A stretch of DNA of 40,945 nucleotides from Cyclobacteriaceae bacterium (GCA_022842845.1 JALHOT010000025.1:1-40945); one strand, 5' to 3'. Shown: positions 1 through 8,131, numbered from the stretch's first letter. Notes: generated by a model not told the origin, from the letters alone. Program-made: numbers and translations.

Positions 1-1
1 C

Positions 2-133
2 ACTCCTATTTAGTTAGGTGTGCATTATCCGGGTGATATTCTTGTAGGCGGTACGATAGGATTGATTTGTGGATGGGCTGGCTATCAATTGCAACACTTC
101 CTGCATCAGAAGTTTAGAGAGAAGTATGCGTGA
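2..133 (+). pseudogene. PAP2-family phosphatase, C-terminal end (possibly interrupted)
   Basis: The reading frame ending at TGA 131-133 encodes GVHYPGDILVGG followed by a hydrophobic segment and a basic tail. This matches the third signature of the PAP2 superfamily (SR-x5-H-x3-D, membrane phosphatidic acid or undecaprenyl-PP phosphatases), with His at 23-25 and Asp at 35-37. The last hydrophobic stretch would be the final membrane helix. The gene runs off the left edge. Directly upstream of the signature the same frame reads T-P-I-stop-L, with TAG at 11-13. The family would usually have S-R-I-Y-L here, so both the catalytic Arg and the Tyr appear changed. Either the gene is broken or the extreme left end of the sequence carries errors. 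The family assignment is fairly safe; the disruption rests on only a few codons. Confidence 0.55.
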
Positions 134-157
134 AGCATGTTCATTTTTTGAAGCTTG

Positions 158-670
158 ATGGTAGACTACAAAACCACCATACTAAAATTTGATAAGAAAG
201 GAGAAAAGACCGGCTGGACTTACATTGATGTGCCTGCTGATATTGCCGAACAAATTTGTCCGGGCACTAAAAAATCCTTTCGGGTAAAAGGTAAGCTTGA
301 TAAATTTTCTATCAAGCAAGTGGCTCTCATTCCAATGGGTAATGGTGACTTTATCATACCTTTAAACGCAGATATCCGAAAAGCTTTGGGTAAGAAAGAA
401 GGTGCTCAATTACAAGTATCATTAGCCCTTGATAAATCTGAAATAAAATTATCAGATGATTTCATCACCTGCCTTGAAGATGAACCCAGGGCACTGACAT
501 ACTTTAAATCATTAAGTCCATCACATCAAAAATATTTTAGCAGCTGGATAGAAAGCGCCAAAACAGAGCCTACCAAAATTAAACGCATCACCATGGCTGT
601 GAATGCTCTGGCCAAAGAATTGGGTTATCCTGAAATGCTAAGAGAGGCCAAAGCCAAGAATACCATTTAA
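158..670 (+). CDS. DUF1905 / YdeI-like (OmpD-associated) domain protein
   Basis: This 170-residue soluble protein has two parts. Residues 1-85 resemble DUF1905, a small beta-barrel-like domain (GWTYIDVPADIAEQICPG, then IPLNADIRKALGKKEG). Residues 100-165 resemble the YdeI/OmpD-associated 'bacteriocin-protection' helical domain (ALTYFKSLSPSHQKYFSSWI, then basic residues). The molecular function of this pair is not established. A TTG one codon upstream (155) could also serve as start; the ATG at 158 is preferred. There is no signal peptide or membrane segment. It follows the PAP2 fragment by 24 bp and converges on the galactanase gene, the two stop codons sharing the tetramer TTAA. No terminator separates the two. 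Confidence 0.75.
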   Translation: MVDYKTTILKFDKKGEKTGWTYIDVPADIAEQICPGTKKSFRVKGKLDKFSIKQVALIPMGNGDFIIPLNADIRKALGKKEGAQLQVSLALDKSEIKLSDDFITCLEDEPRALTYFKSLSPSHQKYFSSWIESAKTEPTKIKRITMAVNALAKELGYPEMLREAKAKNTI

Positions 671-1749
671 TCATTGAATACATCCATGGCTGGCAGCACT
701 TTATGGTCGAAATCAAACAAGGCCATATTCTCCCAGGCTGAACCGTTGGTAGCACGCTCACCACGATAGGCTATCCATTCAGGTGCCCAATAAGCGAAGC
801 CAATACCTTTTGGTGCTTCTACCATCATGCTTTTGATTTGTAACATAAAATCTTTCTGCCCCTGAGGGGTAGCTGGATAGTTAGTGAGCAGGTGACCTGA
901 TTCTCCAATCAGGTTGTTTGTCCAATCTTTCCAACCAAGTGTAAATGGATAGGCTGTTTCAGCCAATATGATGTCTTTATTATTGGCTACACTCAAACTC
1001 AACAGTGCAGTGTTTAATTCATTCAAAATTTTAGTATGCCACCGCGGGTAGTATGACAAGGCAATGATATCGTACGAGACTGCCTGACTTCTTAAGATGC
1101 TGTAAAACCAATCTGCATCTGTGCCCGCGTAGTGAATCATGATTTTTGCATCTGCTTTCGTATCACGCACTGCCTGCACACCTTGTTTTAGTAAAGTCAC
1201 AAAACTCTGCCGATTAGCAATGGCACCTTCTGGCCAAAGCATACCTCCGTTAATCTCATTACCAATCTGAATATAATCGGGTGATAATATCCTCACTACT
1301 TTACGGGTGTATTGATAAACACTGTCTGATAAAACAGTGAACGATGCCTGCCTCCAGGCAGCGGGTTTAGTCTGCACGCCCGGATCTGCCCAGGTATCGG
1401 AATAGTGAAGGGTAAGCCAGATTTTAAAGCCTTTGCTCTTGGCTTCACTGGCAAAAGTACTGACCTCTGCTAATGAGGATGCTGCGCTGGTTGGCGTATG
1501 CCACAAGCGAAGACGGATGGTATTGCAACCTGCTTGCTTAAGAATATCCAAAACATCAGCGGCTTGTTGTTGCGCATTGTAGAAAATTGTACCTGTCGAT
1601 CTAATCTCTGGTAAAAAGGAAACATCCGCAGCCTTAATCAGCTCCTTTTGAATAGGTGGTGTTATTACAGCATCAGTATCGTCTGAACAGGCCATCAAAG
1701 CGGTGCCCAGGCAAATGAAGCCCATGAATAAACGTAGTCTCATATACAT
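667..1749 (-). CDS. GH53 endo-beta-1,4-galactanase, lipoprotein
   Basis: The protein matches glycoside hydrolase family 53, which cleaves beta-1,4-galactan side chains of pectin (type I arabinogalactan). Counting from the furthest upstream in-frame codon (TTG at 1773), the landmarks are DVSFLPEI (50-57), RLRLW (87-91), LHYSDTWADPG (122-132), the acid/base Glu in IGNEINGGMLWP (E173) and the nucleophile in AETAYP (E272). The N-terminus is a lipoprotein signal ending in LMAC (lipobox Cys 29 in that numbering), so the enzyme should be lipidated and exported, probably to the cell surface. The TTG start adds residues not needed for the signal, so I use the ATG at 1749; the ATG at 1743 is equally possible. 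It is the last gene of a minus-strand run behind ribE (27-bp gap). No SusC/SusD pair or other glycanase is adjacent, unlike a typical polysaccharide utilisation locus. Confidence 0.88.
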   Translation of the reverse strand: MYMRLRLFMGFICLGTALMACSDDTDAVITPPIQKELIKAADVSFLPEIRSTGTIFYNAQQQAADVLDILKQAGCNTIRLRLWHTPTSAASSLAEVSTFASEAKSKGFKIWLTLHYSDTWADPGVQTKPAAWRQASFTVLSDSVYQYTRKVVRILSPDYIQIGNEINGGMLWPEGAIANRQSFVTLLKQGVQAVRDTKADAKIMIHYAGTDADWFYSILRSQAVSYDIIALSYYPRWHTKILNELNTALLSLSVANNKDIILAETAYPFTLGWKDWTNNLIGESGHLLTNYPATPQGQKDFMLQIKSMMVEAPKGIGFAYWAPEWIAYRGERATNGSAWENMALFDFDHKVLPAMDVFND

Positions 1750-1776
1750 CACTAATCTTAAAAGAGCAGTCAATGG

Positions 1777-2361
1777 CTATTTACCCATCAATCGCTTTAC
1801 ATATTTACCTACGATATCAAACTCAAGGTTAACAGCATCGCCAGTTTTCAACGCATGAAAGGTGGTGTGCTCATACGTATAAGGTATGATCGCCACACGA
1901 AAAGAATTTTCCTTTGAGTTAAAACAAGTAAGACTTACCCCGTTAATGCAAATGGAACCCTTCTCAACGGTAACGTTGCCTTCCTGTTGGCTATACTCAA
2001 AATCAAAAAGCCAGCTACCATCAACGTCTTGTATATGGGTACATAGGGCTGTCTGGTCAACATGGCCCTGCACAATGTGTCCATCAAAGCGGCCATTGGC
2101 CACCATGCAACGTTCCAGATTAACCGAAGAACCCCTTTGCAAATGACCTAAACTAGTTTTCTTTAACGTTTCATCAATGGCGGTAACCCAATGTTTGTCA
2201 CCTTCCACTTTGGTTACAGTTAAACACACACCATTATGTGCCACACTTTGATCAACTTTTAACTCTTTTCCTATTACGCTTTCTATAGTAAAATGAGTAT
2301 TCGTTTGTGTTTGCTGTATATCAACAATTTTACCTAACGCTTCAATAATCCCTGTAAACAT
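1777..2361 (-). CDS. ribE: Riboflavin synthase alpha chain
   Basis: Riboflavin synthase dismutates two molecules of 6,7-dimethyl-8-ribityllumazine to riboflavin and the pyrimidinedione in the cytoplasm. The 194-residue length is normal. The sequence is an internal duplication of two lumazine-binding barrels: residues 1-97 begin with the conserved MFTGIIE and contain NGVCLTV, and residues 98-190 begin with GHIVQGHVD and contain INGVSLT. The ATG at 2361 is fixed by the invariant MFTGII start. The upstream amidohydrolase gene ends 1 bp away, so the two are probably cotranscribed and translationally coupled. No FMN riboswitch is visible, and no other riboflavin gene lies in the window. Confidence 0.96.
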   Translation of the reverse strand: MFTGIIEALGKIVDIQQTQTNTHFTIESVIGKELKVDQSVAHNGVCLTVTKVEGDKHWVTAIDETLKKTSLGHLQRGSSVNLERCMVANGRFDGHIVQGHVDQTALCTHIQDVDGSWLFDFEYSQQEGNVTVEKGSICINGVSLTCFNSKENSFRVAIIPYTYEHTTFHALKTGDAVNLEFDIVGKYVKRLMGK

Positions 2362-2362
2362 G

Positions 2363-4006
2363 CTATTTCTTTTCTGATAATTTTAATACCTGCTCGCGCT
2401 GATCGGGGCGTACCGTTGGATATTGTATACCTAATTGTTCTAAATAGGTTTTATACTTCGCAGGATTGTAATAATATTTTTGCAAGGCAGGTTTGTGCTG
2501 GCTCATGATCTCTTTGTTCAAATACACTGCCGGATAATCCTTAGGTCCTGCCAGCGGGGTGTATTGCAATTCTTTTGTCTGCTCGTCTTTATAATAAACC
2601 CAGGCATTTTTTAAAATACTGGGATTCAATAATAAATCAAGTACTGTCATGGCCTCAGCTTTGGCACCAGCAATGATCCCTTTATGTGCAATGGGGGTTG
2701 CCATCGAAATAGCATTTGACCAATGATGCCCAGGCAGATCAGGAATGTTGGATGGATAACGTAATACAACGGTTGGCAACGACCATGAAATATCAGCGAT
2801 ATCATCAGAGCCTCCTGCCATCGTCAATGTCAATCTTCCCATGCTCATCACAGGTTTGGTAGCTGCAGGCATGCCGATGGTATCGAGTTTAGTGGCCAGG
2901 CCTTCTACTTTACTTGCCTTCATTTCTAATTGGGTGGCTTTGGCTAATAACTGATCTTCTTCCGACCATGTTGGCAAGCCTACTTTTTTCATGTTCAAGT
3001 ACATGGCCTCAGCAATGGGTTGATTGAAATGGCCAGGCCAGGCAGAACCCAATACTTCGTATTTAACTTTTGTATCGGTCATCATGGCTGCGCCTTCCGC
3101 AATCTTCACCCCTGTTTCAAATAACTTTTTTATATCCGGATAAGTTCGCTCTCTGAAGTAATACCAAACAGAAGCTTTCGATGGAACAACATTGGGTTGA
3201 TCACCGCCATCATCGATAACATAATGAGAGCGCTGTGTTAATTCAAGGTGCTCACGCTTAAAATTCCACCCTATGTTCATCAGCTCTACAGCATCCAGCG
3301 CGCTTCTTCCTCTCCAGGGAGCGCCCGCTGCATGGGCCGCTTGTCCTTCGAAGGTAAAGCGAACTGATACCAAACCATTGTTACCGGCATCACCATAAGA
3401 AACACCTAAGTTATTGCCTACATGGGTAAAAATGCAGGCATCTACATCTTTAAAATAACCATCACGCACATAGAAAGCTTTAGCCCCTACTAACTCTTCT
3501 GCCACACCGGGCCACAACATCAAAGTGCCGGGTATTTTTTCTCTTTCCATTATTTTCTTCAAGGCCAATGCCGCTACAATGTTCAAGGCTTGTCCTGAAT
3601 TATGTCCTTCACCATGACCGGGTGCCCCTTCCACAATCGGATCGTGATAGGCCACTCCCGGTTTTTGAGAAGCTTTGGGAATACAATCCACATCAGAGCC
3701 TATGGCTATTACCGGTTTGCCATTGCCCCACTTCGCAATCCAGGCGGTTGGCATATTGGCAATACCTTTTTGTATCGTAAAACCATTCTTCTGTAGAAAA
3801 TCAGTGAGGTAAGCAAAGGTTTGCTCTTCCTGAAAACCCAGTTCTGAAAAACTGAAGAGCATGTCGTTGATCTGCTGACCGGTGGTGTATTGCTTTTCGA
3901 CTTCAGCAAAGACCTCCGCTTTTAATTTTTCTAAACGATTGGAACTCACTTGCGCTTGTGCGGCAAAGCTTGCACATACGAGTAACAGACTAAGGAGCTT
4001 TCTCAT
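2363..4006 (-). CDS. Exported M20-family amidohydrolase (AbgB-like)
   Basis: This is a 547-residue metal-dependent amidohydrolase of the M20 / AbgB (p-aminobenzoyl-glutamate hydrolase-like) group. Visible landmarks are AIGSDVDCIP near the first metal ligand region, GHGEGHNSGQA (the family's His-rich metal loop), AEELVGAK (catalytic/metal Glu pair) and a C-terminal GGSDDIADISW. A dimerisation-domain insert lies in the middle. The ATG at 4006 gives a clean signal peptide (MRKLLSLLLVCASFAAQAQ), so the product is periplasmic or outer-membrane associated. An in-frame codon at 4057 would only put 17 unrelated residues in front of that signal and is rejected. The substrate is unknown; N-acyl amino acids or small amides are typical for the family. 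It leads the run amidohydrolase - ribE - galactanase and is divergent from the membrane-protein gene at 4164. Confidence 0.87.
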   Translation of the reverse strand: MRKLLSLLLVCASFAAQAQVSSNRLEKLKAEVFAEVEKQYTTGQQINDMLFSFSELGFQEEQTFAYLTDFLQKNGFTIQKGIANMPTAWIAKWGNGKPVIAIGSDVDCIPKASQKPGVAYHDPIVEGAPGHGEGHNSGQALNIVAALALKKIMEREKIPGTLMLWPGVAEELVGAKAFYVRDGYFKDVDACIFTHVGNNLGVSYGDAGNNGLVSVRFTFEGQAAHAAGAPWRGRSALDAVELMNIGWNFKREHLELTQRSHYVIDDGGDQPNVVPSKASVWYYFRERTYPDIKKLFETGVKIAEGAAMMTDTKVKYEVLGSAWPGHFNQPIAEAMYLNMKKVGLPTWSEEDQLLAKATQLEMKASKVEGLATKLDTIGMPAATKPVMSMGRLTLTMAGGSDDIADISWSLPTVVLRYPSNIPDLPGHHWSNAISMATPIAHKGIIAGAKAEAMTVLDLLLNPSILKNAWVYYKDEQTKELQYTPLAGPKDYPAVYLNKEIMSQHKPALQKYYYNPAKYKTYLEQLGIQYPTVRPDQREQVLKLSEKK

Positions 4007-4115
4007 AGTGTATGATAGGTTTGGTGCAAGATACCGAAAGAAGGCCAGCCCTTGCAAGCTTTACAGGACAGGGAAAAACTCGATTTTAAAGGCTAAACAA
4101 GCTTTTTAAAAATAA

Positions 4116-4147
4116 TTTGGTTTATAATATAAACCAGTTTATGTTTG
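4116..4147 (+). promoter_or_regulatory. Bacteroidota-type promoter of the membrane protein/wHTH operon
   Basis: TTTG at 4116-4119 and TATGTTTG at 4140-4147 match the -33 (TTTG) and -7 (TAnnTTTG) elements of the main Bacteroidota sigma factor, with a 20-nt spacer. The start codon follows 16 nt after the -7 element, so the leader would be very short. The palindrome at 4118-4136 sits between the two elements, as expected for repressor control. Confidence 0.7.
4118..4136. promoter_or_regulatory. Perfect 19-bp palindromic operator, site 1
   Basis: TGGTTTATAATATAAACCA is a perfect palindrome around the central base (9 bp per arm), followed by another half-site-like GTTTAT (4137-4142). It overlaps the -33 element and spacer of the promoter of the operon that encodes the winged-helix regulator. 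A near copy lies at 5042-5060. The natural inference is autoregulation by the 4743-5027 product, with the second copy controlling the downstream TPR/TonB genes. Confidence 0.65.
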
Positions 4148-4163
4148 TATCGTTAATACGGTT

Positions 4164-4736
4164 ATGGAAAACGAAAACAAAAACCTGAGCCCTGAACAAA
4201 GCCTGGACCTCATAGCAAGTATGATCAGGCAAACACAAGGAAATGTTACCAATAACAGCTTCTATCTGCTTTTGTGGGGCTGGGTAATTACCATCTGTAA
4301 TTTTGGGATGTATTTTTTGTCAACCTTCTACTCACCAGAATATGCAGCTGCTGTTTGGCTATTAACTATACCTGCCTGGGCTGTTACCATGATTCACGCT
4401 AAACGACAACAAAAATCAAGAAAGGTGGTAACTCACCTGGACAAAATCAGTCTATGGTTGTGGTATGCTTTGGGGATAACAATAGTACCTTCATGGATAT
4501 TCGGTTCAGCCATTGATTGGCGTGTGAATGCATTTATATTAATGCCGGTGGGTATGGCGACTTTTGTGTCTGGTGTTATCATACGTTATAAACCACTTTT
4601 AGTGGGTGGCGTTATCTTTTGGGTAGCCGGAACATTGTGTTTCATCGTATCGCCTTTAGATCAATATTTAGTAGGTGGTGCTGCCATGATTTTTGGTTAC
4701 CTGATACCCGGTTATATGTTAAGTCGTGCAAAGTAA
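4164..4736 (+). CDS. Six-TM inner-membrane protein of unknown function, paired with wHTH regulator
   Basis: This 190-residue protein has a short polar N-terminus (SPEQSLDLIASMIRQTQ) and about six hydrophobic segments, near residues 31-53, 60-77, 96-116, 121-140, 145-163 and 167-186. A basic stretch (AKRQQKSRKVV) sits after the second segment and should be cytoplasmic. I recognise it as the membrane partner commonly found directly upstream of small winged-helix regulators in Bacteroidota genomes; its function is not known to me. A signal-sensing or anti-regulator role is only an inference from the pairing. The ATG at 4164 lies just downstream of a good promoter. The regulator gene follows after 6 bp. 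Confidence 0.85.
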   Translation: MENENKNLSPEQSLDLIASMIRQTQGNVTNNSFYLLLWGWVITICNFGMYFLSTFYSPEYAAAVWLLTIPAWAVTMIHAKRQQKSRKVVTHLDKISLWLWYALGITIVPSWIFGSAIDWRVNAFILMPVGMATFVSGVIIRYKPLLVGGVIFWVAGTLCFIVSPLDQYLVGGAAMIFGYLIPGYMLSRAK

Positions 4737-4742
4737 AGGGTC

Positions 4743-5027
4743 ATGCTAAAGGAATTAGATCCACTACTTCATTCACAATTAAGGTTAGGTGTTATGTCTA
4801 TACTGATGAGTGTTGAATCTGCTGAGTTTACTTTTTTGAAAGAGAAAACAAGTTCCACTGCAGGCAACCTGAGTGTGCAACTGGATAAACTTTCTGAGGC
4901 AGGGTACATCCTTGTTGAGAAAAGCTTTAATGGTAAAAAACCGTTAACCACTTGTTCGATCACCAAAAAGGGTACTAAAGCTTTTGAAGAATATGTAAAT
5001 GCTTTAAAAGATTATATCAAAAAATAA
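4743..5027 (+). CDS. Small winged-helix transcriptional regulator (HTH_34 / MarR-like)
   Basis: The 94-residue protein is a single winged helix-turn-helix domain. It begins LDPLLHSQLRLGVMSILM (helix 1), continues with FTFLKEKTSSTAGNLSVQLD (helix-turn-helix) and then GYILVEKSFNGKKPLTTCSI (the wing), and ends in a C-terminal helix likely used for dimerisation. This layout matches the HTH_34 family (PF13601) related to MarR/ArsR regulators. There is no separate ligand domain, so any signal may come from the membrane partner encoded 6 bp upstream. Nearly identical palindromes occur before its own operon (4118-4136) and before the following TPR/TonB unit (5042-5060), which makes it the obvious candidate to bind both. 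Whether it represses or activates cannot be read from the sequence. Confidence 0.9.
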   Translation: MLKELDPLLHSQLRLGVMSILMSVESAEFTFLKEKTSSTAGNLSVQLDKLSEAGYILVEKSFNGKKPLTTCSITKKGTKAFEEYVNALKDYIKK

Positions 5028-5041
5028 TTTTTTTGTTCGAA

Positions 5042-5060
5042 TGGTTTATAAAATAAACTA
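5042..5060. promoter_or_regulatory. Palindromic operator, site 2 (before TPR/TonB unit)
   Basis: TGGTTTATAAAATAAACTA matches site 1 at 17 of 19 positions, is itself an imperfect palindrome (7 of 9 paired), and is also followed by GTTTAT (5061-5066). It lies 14 bp after the regulator gene stop. TTTG at 5032-5035 could be a -33 element, and TAGTTTAT at 5059-5066 a weak -7 element with a 23-nt spacer. It suggests a second, co-regulated promoter for the genes at 5271 and 6020. Confidence 0.6.
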
Positions 5061-5070
5061 GTTTATTAAT

Positions 5071-5238
5071 ATGAAAAATCTAAGACTCCTGAAGCTGATC
5101 AGTATAAGGATCACTCCGATCCCCTTTAGATATCAAACTCAAAATGATATGACCCCGATCACGTGTGGGAGGTTGAGAAAAGATGGACAGCCGCTAACCA
5201 ACTTAGCAACTAACCTGATAACAACCCTTACAGCATAA
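5071..5238 (+). other. Leader region with a 55-codon ORF of doubtful coding status
   Basis: Between the second operator and the TPR gene lies a leader of roughly 200 bp. It contains one open frame from ATG 5071 to TAA 5236-5238 (55 residues, starting MKNLRLLKLISIRITP) with no recognisable domain, signal peptide or membrane segment. It could be a regulatory leader peptide, a decayed gene or chance. I see no terminator-like hairpin or riboswitch in it. Confidence 0.2.
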
Positions 5239-5270
5239 TTAATAATATGTTCAACTTAAAAAATAAAACT

Positions 5271-6017
5271 ATGAAAACGTCAATGCTATGCCTGAGCGTG
5301 CTTCTAACCGTTAACACATTGTTCGCACAAGATCAACTGACAACACTTTTGTATCGCGCCTACCTGATCAACAATAGTACAACCCAGGCAGAACTAAAAA
5401 CTGCTGAAAAACAACAACGCGAATTGGTAAAAGGTGACCCAAAAAATACAAGCAAACGATATACACTGGCTATAATTCAATGGAACTTACTCAACGCCAG
5501 CATGAGAACACAAAATGAAAATATTTTTGATGAATACTACAACGACATGATTGACAACATTGATGAGCTGTTAGACCTCGATAACAAACATGCAGAAGCC
5601 TATGCCTTACAATCTTCGGCTTATGGATTAAAAATCAGTTACAGTCCCATGCAGGGTATGTTCCTCGGACCAAAGAGCAGCAGCCTGATAGAAAAAGCAA
5701 AAAAAATGAATAGTCAATCTGCGCTCATCTGGAAAATTTATGCCAGTTCAAAACTATTCACACCCGAAATGTGGGGTGGAGATACAAAAGAAGCGATCAA
5801 AGCCTATGAGACAGCAGTAAATCTTTATGAAGCCAAACCCGAATCACTTGTAAAAAATTGGGAGTACCTGGATGCATTGGCTTTTCTGGGGCAAGCTTAT
5901 CTGAAAGATGAACAAACTAAAAAAGCCATCGCCACCTATGAAAAAGCTTTACAAGTTGAGCCCGAATTCAACTTTGTGAAAAAGATTCTTTTACCCAAAG
6001 CTAACATTAATCAATAG
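5271..6017 (+). CDS. Exported TPR-repeat protein
   Basis: The product (248 residues from ATG 5271) starts with a clear signal peptide, MKTSMLCLSVLLTVNTLFAQ, so it is exported to the periplasm. An upstream in-frame ATG at 5247 would add eight polar residues and cannot be excluded. The rest is helical. At least one convincing tetratricopeptide repeat is seen near the C-terminus (FLGQAYLKDEQTKKAIATYE, then KALQVEPE), and a second TPR-like helix pair surrounds HAEAYALQSSAYGLKI. Such proteins usually scaffold protein-protein contacts. The TonB receptor gene begins 2 bp after its stop codon, so the pair is an operon and the TPR protein is likely a periplasmic partner of that receptor. The palindrome at 5042-5060 predicts control by the adjacent winged-helix regulator. 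Confidence 0.85.
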   Translation: MKTSMLCLSVLLTVNTLFAQDQLTTLLYRAYLINNSTTQAELKTAEKQQRELVKGDPKNTSKRYTLAIIQWNLLNASMRTQNENIFDEYYNDMIDNIDELLDLDNKHAEAYALQSSAYGLKISYSPMQGMFLGPKSSSLIEKAKKMNSQSALIWKIYASSKLFTPEMWGGDTKEAIKAYETAVNLYEAKPESLVKNWEYLDALAFLGQAYLKDEQTKKAIATYEKALQVEPEFNFVKKILLPKANINQ

Positions 6018-6019
6018 TC

Positions 6020-8131
6020 ATGAAACTCTTGTTCCTCTTTTTGATCATACTGTTGGGTTCACAAATCGCTTCTGCGCAATGTTCCTCTGTGAAGGGAAAA
6101 GTAGTAGAGGCAGAAATGGAAACGCCCCTGCCGGGTGCAACCGTATACCATGTAAGTGACAGTCAAAAGGGAACAACAACTAATGAGGAAGGTGAATTTA
6201 CTTTAGATGCTGAAGTCAATAAGCAAATTAAAGTAAGTTTTATCGGCTATCAATCGCAAGTGACGACTGTTGACAGTAGTTGCCTACTCCTGGTAAAACT
6301 TGAGCCTCTTGCCACCAATCTCACTGAAATGACGATTCGCGCAGAGCGGTTGGTGGCAGAGGGTTTTACCATTAGTAAACTTTCGAAGCTGAACATCTAC
6401 ACCAACCCAGGTGCCAAAGCAGATCCTTTGTTGGCCGTTAATACCTTACCAGCAGCCACCACGTTAGACGAATCTGCAAACATCAGTTTGCGCGGAGCTG
6501 ACCCGGCAGAAACAGGCATCTTTCTAAACAATGTGCCGATTAACGATGCCGTCCGTTACGCGCAACTGAATGGTATTGGCACCTTCAGTATTTTCAATAC
6601 TGCTATTATCAATCAGATGTTGGTTTATCCAGGTAATCCTCCTTTGGAATATGGAAATACTAGTTCAGGTCTAATTGCCTTAAGCACCGATGAACAAGTG
6701 CCTGATCAAAATACCAATTCCCTAACGCTTTCTCTGGCCAACATCGGCTTCCTAAGTAGCCGGAAACTTAATGAAAAATCTTCGCTCACGGCTTTCACCA
6801 ATATTCAACCATCGGCAGGCATAAAATTTCTTAACCCTGCTTCGTTAGAAAGACTGAAACGATTCAATACTGTCGACCTGGGACTCCATTACCTGAACCG
6901 TCTGAGTGATCGAACTCTTATGAAGGTTTTCAGTTACAGTAATGCAGAATCGTTTAGTTATGAAACACGTCAGTCTACCTATACTGGAAACTTTGATCAG
7001 GAAAAATGGAGGACGCTTTTAATCTTTAACCTGAGACACCGTTTAAAATACGGAGAGCTATCGTTTAATAATGGCATTAATGCATCCTCCAGCCGATTTC
7101 AGTTGAGTATTATTGATACTCAACTTCAATTGCAGGATTATTACACAAGCCTGACCTATCAGTATGCCTGGAAATTGCTGGAAGTAAAAACAGGGATAAC
7201 CTACGACTACCGGTCGACCGATTTTTCAGGGACCTTGCCGATCTATGGATTTGCGCTTGCGGAAGAACACCCTGTTTTTAACCTGCTTTCCTCAAAAGAT
7301 TTAAGAACACCGGAAGCTTTTGTTTATTCCACTTATCACTTGAGTCCCAAATGGCAAGTGGGCACAGGACTGAGAAAAAATGTTTTCCCGAATAATCAAA
7401 TAGATTACTTAAGCAGTCAGGTAAACCTCTCCTACCAACCAGCAGCCTACTGGAAAGTTATTCTCTCGGCAGGCAACTACAATAAATTAAGCATTGCGCA
7501 AGACGATTATTCTCAATTCCTTCATTACAACAGCAAGCAATACGCATTAGATGTTTCACATAAGCGAACAAAGCTTGAAAACAGTTTATCAGTCTATTAT
7601 AAAGATGGGAGTCGAAATGACTTACAAACTGCGGTGAAGGGAATAGAATTCTACAGCCGTTATCAACTCCCGCAGAAAATCAGAATTGAGGTAGCGATAA
7701 CTTCCCTCGATGCTACGCAACAAAGTATACAGGCTGACCGACAAGCTTCCAGATTCGACATCAACTACATCATCAGAAATACCATTGAATACAAATTTCT
7801 CTCCACCTGGACCTTTGCTACTGTCTTCATGAGACGACAGGGTAGTATGTTTGATCCCGTTTTGCAGGCTACTTACCGACCCGATTTAAATGCTTATGAA
7901 CCCGTGTACGGCAATCCACAACGCTTGCCCGATTATTATCAAATCGACATGAGTTTAACAAAACTTTTTTTGCTTGGTAAAAATGGAACAGGTGTATTGT
8001 TTATCAACACCGGTAACGTGCCTAACTTTACCAACGTGAGGAGTTATACCTATAACTTCGATTATAGTGAAAAAAGTAAAGAGTTGTTTTCGTTGCGTAC
8101 CTTCTATGTCGGAGTGATGCTGAATTTCTAA
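6020..8131 (+). CDS. TonB-dependent outer-membrane receptor with carboxypeptidase-like N-domain
   Basis: The 703-residue protein has a signal peptide (cleavage near ASAQ, residue 20) and a CarboxypepD_reg-like beta-sandwich at about 22-95 (VKGKVVEAEMETPLPGATVY, then GEFTL and ISFIGY-like VSFIGYQSQ). It continues with a plug domain at about 105-225 (LRGADPAETGIFLNNVPI, then VYPGNPPLEYGNTSSG) and a beta-barrel ending in an aromatic residue (VGVMLNF), as expected for BAM recognition. Such receptors import bulky substrates across the outer membrane using TonB energy. It is shorter than SusC (about 1000 residues), and no SusD gene is present. The substrate cannot be predicted. It is translationally coupled to the TPR gene upstream and is probably under the shared palindromic operator. 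Confidence 0.9.
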   Translation: MKLLFLFLIILLGSQIASAQCSSVKGKVVEAEMETPLPGATVYHVSDSQKGTTTNEEGEFTLDAEVNKQIKVSFIGYQSQVTTVDSSCLLLVKLEPLATNLTEMTIRAERLVAEGFTISKLSKLNIYTNPGAKADPLLAVNTLPAATTLDESANISLRGADPAETGIFLNNVPINDAVRYAQLNGIGTFSIFNTAIINQMLVYPGNPPLEYGNTSSGLIALSTDEQVPDQNTNSLTLSLANIGFLSSRKLNEKSSLTAFTNIQPSAGIKFLNPASLERLKRFNTVDLGLHYLNRLSDRTLMKVFSYSNAESFSYETRQSTYTGNFDQEKWRTLLIFNLRHRLKYGELSFNNGINASSSRFQLSIIDTQLQLQDYYTSLTYQYAWKLLEVKTGITYDYRSTDFSGTLPIYGFALAEEHPVFNLLSSKDLRTPEAFVYSTYHLSPKWQVGTGLRKNVFPNNQIDYLSSQVNLSYQPAAYWKVILSAGNYNKLSIAQDDYSQFLHYNSKQYALDVSHKRTKLENSLSVYYKDGSRNDLQTAVKGIEFYSRYQLPQKIRIEVAITSLDATQQSIQADRQASRFDINYIIRNTIEYKFLSTWTFATVFMRRQGSMFDPVLQATYRPDLNAYEPVYGNPQRLPDYYQIDMSLTKLFLLGKNGTGVLFINTGNVPNFTNVRSYTYNFDYSEKSKELFSLRTFYVGVMLNF

